A stretch of DNA of 64,000 nucleotides from assembly GCF_023716485.1 (NCBI RefSeq), contig NZ_CP092418.1, positions 3,442,501-3,506,500 of the forward strand, written 5' to 3'. The DNA is from Microbulbifer variabilis (GTDB taxonomy: Bacteria; Pseudomonadota; Gammaproteobacteria; Pseudomonadales; Cellvibrionaceae). The position numbers and the translations under genes are program-made. Below, one piece after another: positions 45,003 through 53,357 of the stretch. The stretch's first letter is position 1. Every line of letters starts with the position of its first letter. Under the pieces are notes generated by a model, which saw nothing but the letters and a program-made list of their open reading frames with translations, had not been told where the DNA came from and did no database searches.

Positions 45003-46214
45003 CTAACGCTTGCGACTGGCCTTAGCCTTGAGCGTAGCGGCTTTGCCCTTGCTGCCGGTCACGTCGATCACAAAGTTAGCGGTCATATCGGAGATCACCC
45101 GGGATTCGGCATTCAGCAAGATGGCGATACCGATTTTCAGCTTCTCCGAGTAGGCAACTGCCGCACGGAAACCTGCCACCCAGCCACCGTGATAGATAAT
45201 GCGGTCATCCCCGATGGTGTAGAGACGCCAGCCGAGGCCATATCCGGCATGAGATAGGTAATCCCGCCAGATACGGTGGCGCATATGGCGCTGAGTGGAC
45301 ACTCGCTCGGTGGTCATATCCTCGATCATTGCGGGAGAAAGTACCTTGGGGTAGTAACCCATTTGTGCTTTCAACCATTGGGCCATATCTGAAATACTGG
45401 CGTTGACACCCGCTGCTGGGGCGGCGAAATAGTACTCTTTTTCCACTTTCACCGGACGCCAGCCACTGCCTGTTTGCACATGCGGCGCGGCGCGGTTGTC
45501 CGAGGCCATAAAGCTTTCCCAACCTACTGAGGCATTCTGCATTTTCAGCGGTACAAAGATTCGCGTCTTGAGTTGTTTGGCAAAGGTGGTACCTGTCGCC
45601 TCAAGAATCACATCTTCAATCAGGCTGAACAGCACATTCTGGTAGCCATAGCATTTTCCCGGAGTACATCGTGGGTCAATATTGGCGAATTTCGGCAATA
45701 TTTTGCTGAGCGGTTTATTGTCCTCCAGATAATCATCGTAGGCATTGGGCGTTAAGCCGGAGGAGTGACTGAGTAAATGCTCTACCTGCAGCTGGCGAGA
45801 CAGGGACGGCGTCTTGAAGCTAAGATCCGGCACATAATTGACGACCTTGTCATCCCAATTAAAGCGCTCCTCATGCTCCAACAGAGTGGCCATACTGGCG
45901 GCAAAGGTCTTTGAGACCGAGGCCAGGCGAAAAACGGTATCCGAATCCACCTTACCTTTCTTTCCGCGTGTGCGCACACCGTAAGTGTCCATGGCCACCA
46001 CCCGGTTGCCATCAACAATGACATAGGCACCACCGGGGATCGACTTGCCAGCCATCATCTTGCGGAAGTATCGATCGAACTCCTTGGCCCTGGCGTCTAT
46101 ATCCATCGCCCGCACAGGTAGCGCCACAGCGCATAGGAGCAGTAGTGAAAGAATGGTACACGCCTTCCAGGCACGTAGGTGGTAGACGATATTTGAAAGA
46201 ATTGCAGGTCTCAT
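45003..46214 (-). CDS. Serine hydrolase of the beta-lactamase/class C family
   Basis: A 403-residue exported protein. A basic N-terminus and hydrophobic segment (ACTILSLLLLCAVALPVRA) is a signal peptide. The class C triads follow: SVSK (S-x-x-K, about residue 108), YGYQNV (Y-x-N, about 190) and HGG (about 343). Such proteins may be esterases, D-amino peptidases or PBP4-like; activity on beta-lactams cannot be claimed. ATG 46214 is chosen. It is alone between htpG and the peroxiredoxin gene. Confidence 0.88.
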   Translation of the reverse strand: MRPAILSNIVYHLRAWKACTILSLLLLCAVALPVRAMDIDARAKEFDRYFRKMMAGKSIPGGAYVIVDGNRVVAMDTYGVRTRGKKGKVDSDTVFRLASVSKTFAASMATLLEHEERFNWDDKVVNYVPDLSFKTPSLSRQLQVEHLLSHSSGLTPNAYDDYLEDNKPLSKILPKFANIDPRCTPGKCYGYQNVLFSLIEDVILEATGTTFAKQLKTRIFVPLKMQNASVGWESFMASDNRAAPHVQTGSGWRPVKVEKEYYFAAPAAGVNASISDMAQWLKAQMGYYPKVLSPAMIEDMTTERVSTQRHMRHRIWRDYLSHAGYGLGWRLYTIGDDRIIYHGGWVAGFRAAVAYSEKLKIGIAILLNAESRVISDMTANFVIDVTGSKGKAATLKAKASRKR

Positions 46215-46392
46215 AAGCAAATCGAGCCGCCAAAGCAATCCGGTACATGCAGATAAGACTAGCAGCCAACGGGCAAAAACTCTATTTAGGCGCCACGCAG
46301 GACTGACTGCTGAATTCTAGTCGCTTGCCATTAGTCTTGTGTGAATCCCCATGCCACCCGCATAGATCTGCGTATTGGCACTCATTAAAACG

Positions 46393-46418
46393 AAAAAACC
46401 GCCTTTCGGCGGTTTTTT
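46393..46418 (-). terminator. Terminator of the peroxiredoxin gene
   Basis: AAAAAACCGCC-TTTC-GGCGGTTTTTT, a classic hairpin with T-run on both strands, 40 bases after the gene's stop. Confidence 0.9.
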
Positions 46419-46460
46419 CTGCATCGGGACTAGCTTCAAGCTAGCCCAGCGACCTTGAGC

Positions 46461-47063
46461 TTACAGCTTCTCAGCGTTCTCGCTCAGGTAAGCCGCTACG
46501 CCTTCGGGAGAAGCGTTCATACCTTTGTCGCCTTCCTGCCAACCGGCCGGGCAAACTTCGCCATGCTCCTGGTGGAACGCCAGAGCATCAACCATACGCA
46601 GCATTTCGTCAACGTTGCGGCCCAGTGGCAGATCGTTCACAACCTGGTGACGAACCAAACCTTCCTCATCGATCAGGAAAGAGCCACGGAAAGCGACGCC
46701 AGCGTCAGCTTCTACGTCGTACGCCTGGCAGATTTCGTGCTTAACATCGGCAACCAGAGTGTATTTTACTGGACCGATACCACCGTCGTTGACCGGGGTG
46801 TTACGCCATGCGTTGTGAGAGAACTGAGAGTCGATGGAAACACCGATTACCTCAACACCACGCTTTTCGAACTCGGCAAAGCGGTGGTCGAAAGCGATCA
46901 GCTCAGAGGGACATACGAAGGTGAAGTCCAGCGGATAGAAGAAAACTACTGCTTTCTTACCTTTAATCGCTTCTTTCAGGTTAAAGGTATCGACGATTTC
47001 GCCATTACCCAATACCGCTGCAGCGGTGAAGTCCGGAGCCGGCTTGCCTACCAGTACTGCCAT
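46461..47063 (-). CDS. 2-Cys peroxiredoxin (AhpC/Prx1 type)
   Basis: Reduces hydrogen peroxide and alkyl peroxides. The 200-residue product shows VFFYPLDFTFVCPSELIAF (peroxidatic Cys about residue 52), VSIDSQFSHNAWRNTP, and EVCPAGWQEGDKGM (resolving Cys about 170), the arrangement of typical 2-Cys Prx. The ATG at 47063 has GAGGAGG just upstream; the much longer open frame above it is not supported. The divergent neighbour is bfd. Confidence 0.93.
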   Translation of the reverse strand: MAVLVGKPAPDFTAAAVLGNGEIVDTFNLKEAIKGKKAVVFFYPLDFTFVCPSELIAFDHRFAEFEKRGVEVIGVSIDSQFSHNAWRNTPVNDGGIGPVKYTLVADVKHEICQAYDVEADAGVAFRGSFLIDEEGLVRHQVVNDLPLGRNVDEMLRMVDALAFHQEHGEVCPAGWQEGDKGMNASPEGVAAYLSENAEKL

Positions 47064-47323
47064 GAAAACCTCCTCAATCCAATGATGGGTTGTTGATAAA
47101 GAGAGTGAAGTGTTCAATTTATACGCAACAGCTATAAATTGAATAGGAATTGATAGTGGGCCGCTATGATACACATCCACTAATTGCAGGCCCATAAATT
47201 TTTTTAATGAGCCTGATAGCGGAAAAGCTATGCGTGAACCAGGCCTCAAAATAGGAAAAAACAACCGATAATTCGCATAAAAAAGAAACACAGAGGTCGC
47301 TTTTTAATCTTCCCGGAATCTTA

Positions 47324-47347
47324 TTGACACTCATTCTCAATTGCAAT
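47324..47347 (+). promoter_or_regulatory. Possible Fur box upstream of bfd
   Basis: TGACACTCATTCTCAATTGC (47324 on) resembles the Fur consensus on the reverse strand (GCAATTGAGAATGAGTGTCA, with the ATTGAGAATGA core), about 52 bases before the bfd start. Confidence 0.55.
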
Positions 47348-47398
47348 AGGATTCACATCAGTCTAGTATTGAACAGAAATCGAGCAGAGCCCACCACG

Positions 47399-47611
47399 AT
47401 GTATGTATGTATCTGTAAAGGTATAACCGACCGCCAAATCAAAGAGGCTGTCTACGATGGCTCCACCTCAGTGAAGGCCTTAAGACGCCAGCTCGGAGTT
47501 TCTTCCCAGTGCGGTCGCTGCGCCGAGCAGACCAAGGAAATTATCAGTGAAACCCTGGGTACCGGAATGATTTCCTCTGCCACCAGCGGACTGTTTTACT
47601 CCGCCAGCTAA
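47399..47611 (+). CDS. bfd: Bacterioferritin-associated ferredoxin
   Basis: [2Fe-2S] protein that reduces the ferric core of bacterioferritin to release iron. The 70-residue product begins MYVCICKGITDRQIKEAV, with Cys ligands in C-I-C (residues 4, 6) and QCGRC (about 38-41). Bacterioferritin itself is at 49157. A Fur-box-like site upstream fits induction at low iron. ATG 47399 is the family start; the frame above it is open but unsupported. Confidence 0.92.
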   Translation: MYVCICKGITDRQIKEAVYDGSTSVKALRRQLGVSSQCGRCAEQTKEIISETLGTGMISSATSGLFYSAS

Positions 47612-47760
47612 GCTCTCTTTTTGGCCGCCGCGCACGAATAGATTGCCATGAATGGCGGCCAGTTATACTTAAAGCCCTACCCCTGCAGCTTTCCCTAGAC
47701 TTCTGGCAATCACACTCGGTGCGCTAAGCTGGGTGCACATCAATGTGCTCAGCTTTGCCC

Positions 47761-48857
47761 ATGAAGAAGCACCTCTTACACTTCTATGAACGGCTTCGCT
47801 CCAGCTTTTGGAGTGTGCCACTCGTGATGATTCTGTCGGCGTTGCTGCTCGCCTACCTGATGCGTCAGCTGGACGCCCTTTTAAGCGCACTGCCTCTATT
47901 TGAAACAGGCCATATCGCCACTCTCGACTGGCTGCATATGACCGACGTTAACAGCGCACGCGCCTTGCTCTCGGTAATTGCCGGTTCAACTATTACAGTT
48001 GCCGGTACTGTATTCTCAATTACTGTGGTGGCCCTACCCCTTGCCTCCTACCAATTTGGCCCTCACCTGGTAAGAAACTTTATCCGCGATCGCAGTACCC
48101 AGGAGTCCCTCGGGATCTTTCTCTCAACTTATGTCTATGCACTGGTCACAATGCGCGGTATTGAGGGTAGCACTGGGGAAATCACTACCTATGGCTTTGC
48201 TATCCAAGTTGCATTACTGCTCACTCTAATCAGAGTCGGCTACCTCGTTTATTTCATCCACAACGTGGCGCAATCCATCCAAGTGGATAACATCGCCCAC
48301 CAGATCAACCTGGAATTCCACCAGGCAATAAACCGTGAATACCCAAGCTCAACAGAGCCCAAACGCGGCGAGCACTTCGATACTGAGCGCCTGGCATTGG
48401 GGCCTGGGCGGATCCCCTTTCCCACTCCCCGCGGGGGCTATATACAAATCATCGACCGGGAAAAAATGATTGCCATTGCGGAAAATTTAATTGCTGTGTT
48501 GACCGCCTCATTGAGGGGCTGGGTACTGTGCTACAAAGACCGGAACCGGCGAATTGTTTTACTGACTCCAGCGGAGCTTTACGCCTAATCAGCTGCAAAT
48601 TGGAATTTGCTCAGCTCCTTGATGCTTCACTGGATGAAATCGTCGAACACGGCCGCGCCAATGGCGTTTTTATGCGCCACTTACTCAACGCACTGGAACA
48701 TCTCGCCGAAGTTTGCCAAAGGGAAAAAGACAAGGCTGCACTCTTTAATTATCTGCAACGTCTAGCCAACGACAATAAAAACTTTATTAAGAGTGAAACC
48801 GACTCCACTGAAATTCAGCAAATAATATCCGCTATTCAGAAAAAGCTCGCCAGCTGA
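47761..48857 (+). pseudogene. DUF2254 membrane protein gene with internal deletion and frameshift
   Basis: DUF2254 proteins have about 420 residues. The first part (47761-48588, MKKHLLHFYERLRSSFWSVP) has the N-terminal membrane segments and SARALLSVIAGSTITVAGTVFSITVVAL typical of the family and reaches GGYIQIIDREKMIAIAEN. Then the frame ends at 48588. The C-terminal family segment (RLISCKLEFAQLLDASLDEI, then LLNALEHLAEVC) lies in another frame at about 48570-48857. The normally conserved middle (the SPGxNDPxTA region) is missing, so about 100 codons were deleted at about 48530-48570. Probably inactive. Confidence 0.82.
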
Positions 48858-49156
48858 CGCTGCAACCTAAACAAGAATCATTTTCGTTGCTATTTTCGGC
48901 CAAATTCGTGTTAAAAACCGTGTTTTTTCTGCATTCCGCAGCTAACAACTTCTTCTTGACTTGCCGCAAATCGCAACGCAAACTCGGCCCGGATTGCAGC
49001 TATCACCCTAAAATAAATTGTGGGAAATCGGTCAGCTGCAGACATAAGTGACTAACACAATTTAGTGACTTTTTATTGCTACTTATTTCAAGTAACCAAC
49101 AAATAGGAATTCTCTGAGGGTGTTATCTAGCTCGCAGGGCCACAGGAGCAAAAGCT
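48858..49156. other. Intergenic region upstream of bfr
   Basis: 299 bases, A/T-rich toward bfr. No ORF or clear operator found; GGAATTCTCTGAGGG precedes the gene. Confidence 0.4.
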
Positions 49157-49648
49157 ATGAAAGGCGATCCCAAGGTTATCGAACATTTAAATAAAGTACT
49201 GGGCAATGAGCTGGTAGCTATCAACCAGTATTTTCTGCATGCGCGCATGTACGACAACTGGGGTTTAAAAGAGCTGGGCAAACAGGAATACCACGAATCC
49301 ATCGATGAAATGAAACACGCCGATTGGCTGATCGAGCGTATCCTGTTCCTTGAGGGTATCCCCAATCTGCAGCACCTGGGCAAATTGATGATTGGTGAGA
49401 ATACCGAGGAAATGCTCAAGTGCGACTTGAAGATTGAATCCAAAGCAATTCCCGATCTGCGCGAAGCCATCGCCTACTGTGAATCGGTACGAGATTACGG
49501 CAGCCGTGAATTACTGGAAAAAATTCTCGACTCCGAAGAAGAGCATGTCGACTGGCTGGAGACTCAGCTCGAACTGATTGACAAAGTGGGCATTCAAAAC
49601 TACCTGCAAACTCAAATGGAAACTGCAGCCGGCCACTCTGGCAAATAA
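49157..49648 (+). CDS. bfr: Bacterioferritin
   Basis: 24-subunit heme-containing iron store. The 163-residue product keeps the ferroxidase ligands: E18 ([11 protein letters not shown]), E51 and H54 (IDEMKHADW), E94, E127 and H130 ([12 protein letters not shown]). M52 is the heme ligand, so this is true Bfr rather than a non-heme ferritin. Ends in AAGHSGK. Partner Bfd is encoded 1.5 kb upstream. Confidence 0.95.
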   Translation: MKGDPKVIEHLNKVLGNELVAINQYFLHARMYDNWGLKELGKQEYHESIDEMKHADWLIERILFLEGIPNLQHLGKLMIGENTEEMLKCDLKIESKAIPDLREAIAYCESVRDYGSRELLEKILDSEEEHVDWLETQLELIDKVGIQNYLQTQMETAAGHSGK

Positions 49649-49670
49649 TTAGAACAACCTTAACAGGTAT

Positions 49671-49702
49671 AAAAAAACCGCAGTTTCAACTGCGGTTTTT
49701 TT
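49671..49702. terminator. Bidirectional terminator between bfr and grxD
   Basis: AAAAAAACCGCAG-TTTCAA-CTGCGGTTTTTTT: perfect stem with A-run and T-run, so it serves both converging genes. Confidence 0.93.
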
Positions 49703-49760
49703 ATTCTCAACCATGTACTGCCGCTTTCACCAGGCAGATACATCGAAGCAAAAACGAAAA

Positions 49761-50093
49761 TTAACCTTCGCCTTCACTCTCCGCCGATGCCTCATCGATC
49801 AGGGTTTTCAACTCACCATTTTCATACATTTCCATAATGATGTCGCAACCGCCGATCAACTCACCCTTCACCCAAAGCTGAGGGAAAGTCGGCCAATTGG
49901 CATACTTGGGCAATTCAGCGCGAATATCTGGATTAGCCAGGATATCCACATAAGCAAAGCGCTTACCGCAGGCCATCATCGCCTGGGAGGCGCGCATGGA
50001 AAAGCCGCACTGGGGCGCGTTGGGGCTACCTTTCATGTAGAGCAGAATGTCGTTGTCAGCAATCTGCTGTTTGATGTTCTCCAGTGTATCCAT
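49761..50093 (-). CDS. grxD: Monothiol glutaredoxin Grx4
   Basis: Carries [2Fe-2S] clusters and binds BolA-type partners. The 110-residue product has the monothiol motif CGFS (about 29-32) in SPNAPQCGFSMRASQ, WPTFPQLWVKGELIGGCDI, and GGCDI (glutathione site). Length and start are standard for GrxD. It converges with bfr across a shared terminator, a common pairing for iron genes. Confidence 0.95.
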   Translation of the reverse strand: MDTLENIKQQIADNDILLYMKGSPNAPQCGFSMRASQAMMACGKRFAYVDILANPDIRAELPKYANWPTFPQLWVKGELIGGCDIIMEMYENGELKTLIDEASAESEGEG

Positions 50094-50415
50094 AAGCGTG
50101 AGAAACCTCAGGTGGTGGAAGCAAATTTATTAACGTGTATCGCATCGGCACCCAGCCATTGCGCACGGTCGGCCATTGTACCTCAGCGCAGGGGGGAATA
50201 AGTACCCGCAGCAGTGCATAGCCAAAAAATGCGCACCACTCCCCAATGGCTCCATCCTTTACAAAGAGAAATCAAATAGATGGCCCACACGCCGCAAAGG
50301 CTGTGTTAGCATTAGTTCAACGATATAATTTGCAGATTAAAATACACCAAACAGAATTATCTGCGGAAATGACTTCTGTTAAACAAACCCAACGATTAAA
50401 TAAGGAGGCGTCTCA

Positions 50416-51600
50416 GTGCCCCCCCACACACTGATGCACAACTATGGCGAAAGGACCCTGACCCTGGTCCGCGGCGAGGGAAACTACGTGTGGGATGATC
50501 GCGGCCACCGCTACCTGGACGCTATTTCCGGTATCGCCGTCTGCGGTCTTGGCCACTGCCATCCAAAAGTCACCGAAGCCCTACAGGAGCAGGCCAACAC
50601 CCTGCTGCATGTATCCAACCTGTACAACATTCCTCCCCAACAGCAGTTGGCCGACCGGCTCGTATTCCTATCGGGTATGGATAATGTATTTTTCTCCAAC
50701 TCCGGTGCTGAGGCCAATGAGGCCGCTATCAAGCTAGCGCGTAAACTCGGTAATGAGCGCGGGCTGGTGACACCGCAAATTGTGGTTATGGAGGGCGCTT
50801 TCCATGGGCGAACCCTCGCCACGCTTACGGCAACAGGCAATGAAAAGGCACAACAGGGCTTCGCCCCCTTACCCGAGGGTTTTTTGCGGGTGCCCTTCAA
50901 CGATGTGCAAGCCATTGAAAACCTGGCACAACAGCACAGCGATATCGTCGCCATACTGTTGGAACCAATACAAGGGGAAGGCGGTGTCCGCGTACCAGAT
51001 ACCGACTACCTAAAACAACTTCGTACACTCTGCGATCGACACGACTGGCTGTTAATGTTGGATGAGATCCAGACCGGCAACGGTCGCAGCGGCAGAATGT
51101 TTGCCTACCAGCACGCCGACATAGTGCCGGATGTATTAACCACCGCCAAAGGACTCGGCAATGGTGTCCCTATCGGCGCCTGTCTCGCCCGCGGCAAGGC
51201 TGCCGGCCTTTTCACCGCTGGCAGCCACGGTTCGACCTTCGGCGGCAACCCTCTCGCTTGCCGTGCCGGTCTTGCAGTGCTGGAGACTCTTCAGGGCGAG
51301 TGGTTAATCGAGCGCACAGAAAAACTGGGCGAACAATTACTACACTCCCTGCGCATGCGACTGGGCGATTGCCCTGGGGTTGTGGATATTCGCGGACAGG
51401 GTCTGATGATCGGTATTGAACTCAACCACCCTTGCGCTGAGCTGGTTGAGCGGGCTAGGGAGCAGGCGTTACTGATCAACGTCACCGCCGGCAATGTGGT
51501 GCGGCTACTGCCTCCACTCACCCTTACTGACGAGGAGTGCCAGCAACTGGCCAACGATGTCAGCACTCTGATTCAACAATTTACCCCGCAGGCAGTCTGA
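50416..51600 (+). CDS. argD: Acetylornithine aminotransferase
   Basis: PLP enzyme that forms N-acetylornithine in arginine synthesis. The 394-residue product starts at GTG 50416, with AAGGAGG 7 bases upstream; the later ATG at 50434 has no such site. Seen: [54 protein letters not shown], and the PLP lysine in [14 protein letters not shown] (about residue 242). argF follows after 22 bases. Confidence 0.95.
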   Translation: MPPHTLMHNYGERTLTLVRGEGNYVWDDRGHRYLDAISGIAVCGLGHCHPKVTEALQEQANTLLHVSNLYNIPPQQQLADRLVFLSGMDNVFFSNSGAEANEAAIKLARKLGNERGLVTPQIVVMEGAFHGRTLATLTATGNEKAQQGFAPLPEGFLRVPFNDVQAIENLAQQHSDIVAILLEPIQGEGGVRVPDTDYLKQLRTLCDRHDWLLMLDEIQTGNGRSGRMFAYQHADIVPDVLTTAKGLGNGVPIGACLARGKAAGLFTAGSHGSTFGGNPLACRAGLAVLETLQGEWLIERTEKLGEQLLHSLRMRLGDCPGVVDIRGQGLMIGIELNHPCAELVERAREQALLINVTAGNVVRLLPPLTLTDEECQQLANDVSTLIQQFTPQAV

Positions 51601-51622
51601 AGCACTCAAAGGAGAACAATTT

Positions 51623-52537
51623 ATGGCGACCAAGCATTTCCTCACCTTAATGGATCTCTCCGCAGAGGAGCTAAAACAAATTATCGAACGCGCTATCGAA
51701 TTAAAAACCCTGCGCAACCAGGGCATTACTACCGACCTCTTTCGCGGCAAAGTGCTGGGAATGATTTTTGAAAAGTCTTCCACTCGCACCCGTGTCTCTT
51801 TTGAAGCAGGCATGGCGCAGATGGGTGGCAGCGCCCTATTCCTATCGCCGCGGGATACTCAGCTGGGGCGCGGCGAGCCTATCGAAGACAGCGCTCGGGT
51901 GATCTCACGCATGGTCGACATAGTAATGATCCGCACCTTCGGCCATCAAAATGTGGAGCGCTTCGCAGCCCACTCACGGGTGCCCGTAATCAATGCTTTA
52001 TCTGACAGTTACCACCCCTGCCAGTTACTCGCCGATATCCAGACTTTCGTCGAACACCGCGGCAGCCCCGCGGGCAAAGTGGTGGCCTGGGTGGGCGACG
52101 GCAACAATATGTGCCACTCCTATATCAATGCGGCGCGGCTTTGCGACTTTGAACTACGTATCTCTTGCCCCCAAGGATATGCTCCAGATGCCGATATTGT
52201 CGCTGCCGCCGGCGATCGGGTAAAAGTTGTGCATAACCCTGTGGAGGCCGTGCGCGATGCCGACTGGGTCAGTACCGATGTGTGGGCTTCCATGGGCCAG
52301 GAGACAGAACAACAAGCCCGCAGAGAAGCCTTCGACCGCTATCAAGTGAATCACGAGCTGATGAGCCACGCCAACGAAGACGCAATTTTCATGCATTGTC
52401 TGCCAGCGCACCGCGGTGAGGAAGTCAGCGCCGAATTACTGGAGGACGAGCGTATTTCCAAGGTGTGGGACGAGGCGGAAAATCGCCTACATGCACAGAA
52501 AGCACTCATGGAGTTTTTACAGGAGCACAGCCAGTAA
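51623..52537 (+). CDS. argF: Ornithine carbamoyltransferase
   Basis: Joins carbamoyl phosphate and ornithine to citrulline. The 304-residue product has the carbamoyl-phosphate motif [13 protein letters not shown] (STRT, about 53-56), [15 protein letters not shown] (HPxQ), and the ornithine-binding [12 protein letters not shown]. Forms an operon with argD (22-base gap). Confidence 0.96.
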   Translation: MATKHFLTLMDLSAEELKQIIERAIELKTLRNQGITTDLFRGKVLGMIFEKSSTRTRVSFEAGMAQMGGSALFLSPRDTQLGRGEPIEDSARVISRMVDIVMIRTFGHQNVERFAAHSRVPVINALSDSYHPCQLLADIQTFVEHRGSPAGKVVAWVGDGNNMCHSYINAARLCDFELRISCPQGYAPDADIVAAAGDRVKVVHNPVEAVRDADWVSTDVWASMGQETEQQARREAFDRYQVNHELMSHANEDAIFMHCLPAHRGEEVSAELLEDERISKVWDEAENRLHAQKALMEFLQEHSQ

Positions 52538-52942
52538 GGTTTTATTATGCGTCGGTCGATGGCGTTATTTACAACCTGTCGACCGGCCCATCCTCCGACC
52601 TCCCCCCCCACCATCTGATACCCGTTTAAAAAACGACCACGCACTTTTTTCGTGACATCAAAATACAGGTTCAAGCAAAATAATGCGGGTGAACAAATAA
52701 TAACCAGGCATGTTGCAACAAAAAAATCACGCCACAAAACTGATCATCTTAGTACCAACTTGCTCAAATTGCGCACATTCGCAAATGGTTATTGCCGTTG
52801 TTAATTTAGAACGCCCCGGCTATTAAAAAAAATTGTAAGAGCTTGTATTACCCTTCTCCCTTCACTGACAAATGCCATGCAGCCCAGCTGTGGCGGGACC
52901 TGCCGCAGAAGTGGCTACTGACTCAACACGCCTACCCACAAT

Positions 52943-52951
52943 TTATCCACA
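52943..52951 (+). promoter_or_regulatory. DnaA box upstream of nrdA
   Basis: TTATCCACA, a perfect DnaA box, followed by other TCCACA/CCACAAA-like sequence. DnaA sites in the nrdA promoter are known from E. coli. Confidence 0.65.
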
Positions 52952-52989
52952 AACAACCACAAAGTTATTCGGCTTGAACTGACCCGCCT

Positions 52990-53006
52990 ACCGCATTATC
53001 TTGTAG
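52990..53006 (+). promoter_or_regulatory. Possible second NrdR box
   Basis: ACCGCATTATCTTGTAG is a weak match to the NrdR box and its centre is about 32 bases (three helical turns) before the stronger one at 53020. Confidence 0.4.
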
Positions 53007-53019
53007 CGCGCTCGAGGCA

Positions 53020-53040
53020 TACCCCCTATATATTGGGGTA
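53020..53040 (+). promoter_or_regulatory. NrdR-box-like palindrome
   Basis: TACCCCC-TATATAT-TGGGGTA resembles the NrdR box (a C-x-ATATAT-x-G core with palindromic flanks), about 320 bases before nrdA. Confidence 0.6.
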
Positions 53041-53077
53041 AGGGACCTTGAGCATCCCCAAATCTAGGGGCGAATCC

Positions 53078-53357
53078 CGGCACTCCGCCACACTTTTTGG
53101 CGGCCGGTGCCAGACGCTGCTTTTTTCAAAGCAGAATCAGAGGTAAGCGGGCGGAAAGGAATGATCCGCCACAGGCAGCAGCCGGCAAAGCTTAACTGAA
53201 CGCCGGCCACCGAGCCGCCTGTTTCCAGTGCCTTCACGGTGTGGGAGGAATCACTGGCCAAGCGATGGACTCGCTCCGCACATGCCACGCAGTCCAGTGG
53301 CGCCGTTCTGGTGAACACACGCGGACAGACAACAATACAAACCTTTCGGAGATTTAC
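53078..53357 (+). ncRNA. Hairpin-rich leader of nrdA
   Basis: A GC-rich, non-coding stretch with successive pairs: GGCAC/GTGCC enclosing CCGCC/GGCGG; CTGCTTT/AAAGCAG; GGCGGA/TCCGCC; ACAGGC/GCCTGT enclosing GCCGGC/GCCGGC; CCAGTG/CACTGG. This looks like a structured 5' UTR. I match it to no named riboswitch. Confidence 0.45.

Larger units (their letters stand above)
52538..53357. other. 820-base region upstream of nrdA
   Basis: No gene is supported here. From left to right: a downstream part of argF with no clear terminator, then an A/T-rich stretch (52640-52870), a DnaA box, NrdR-box-like sites, and a long GC-rich hairpin leader up to the nrdA start. Open frames on both strands show no coding signs. 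Confidence 0.6.

Noticed and set aside
45003..46214. Antibiotic-resistance beta-lactamase
   Set aside because: Has SxxK, YxN and HGG but this combination is shared by many esterases and peptidases; resistance cannot be claimed from sequence.
47063..47291. 76-codon N-terminal extension of the peroxiredoxin
   Set aside because: Peroxiredoxins start at MAVLVGKPAPDF and GAGGAGG lies just before that ATG; the extension covers the promoter shared with bfd.
53241..53357. N-terminal extension of NrdA by 39 codons
   Set aside because: Translation of the hairpin leader gives non-conserved sequence; ATG 53358 has a proper ribosome-binding site.
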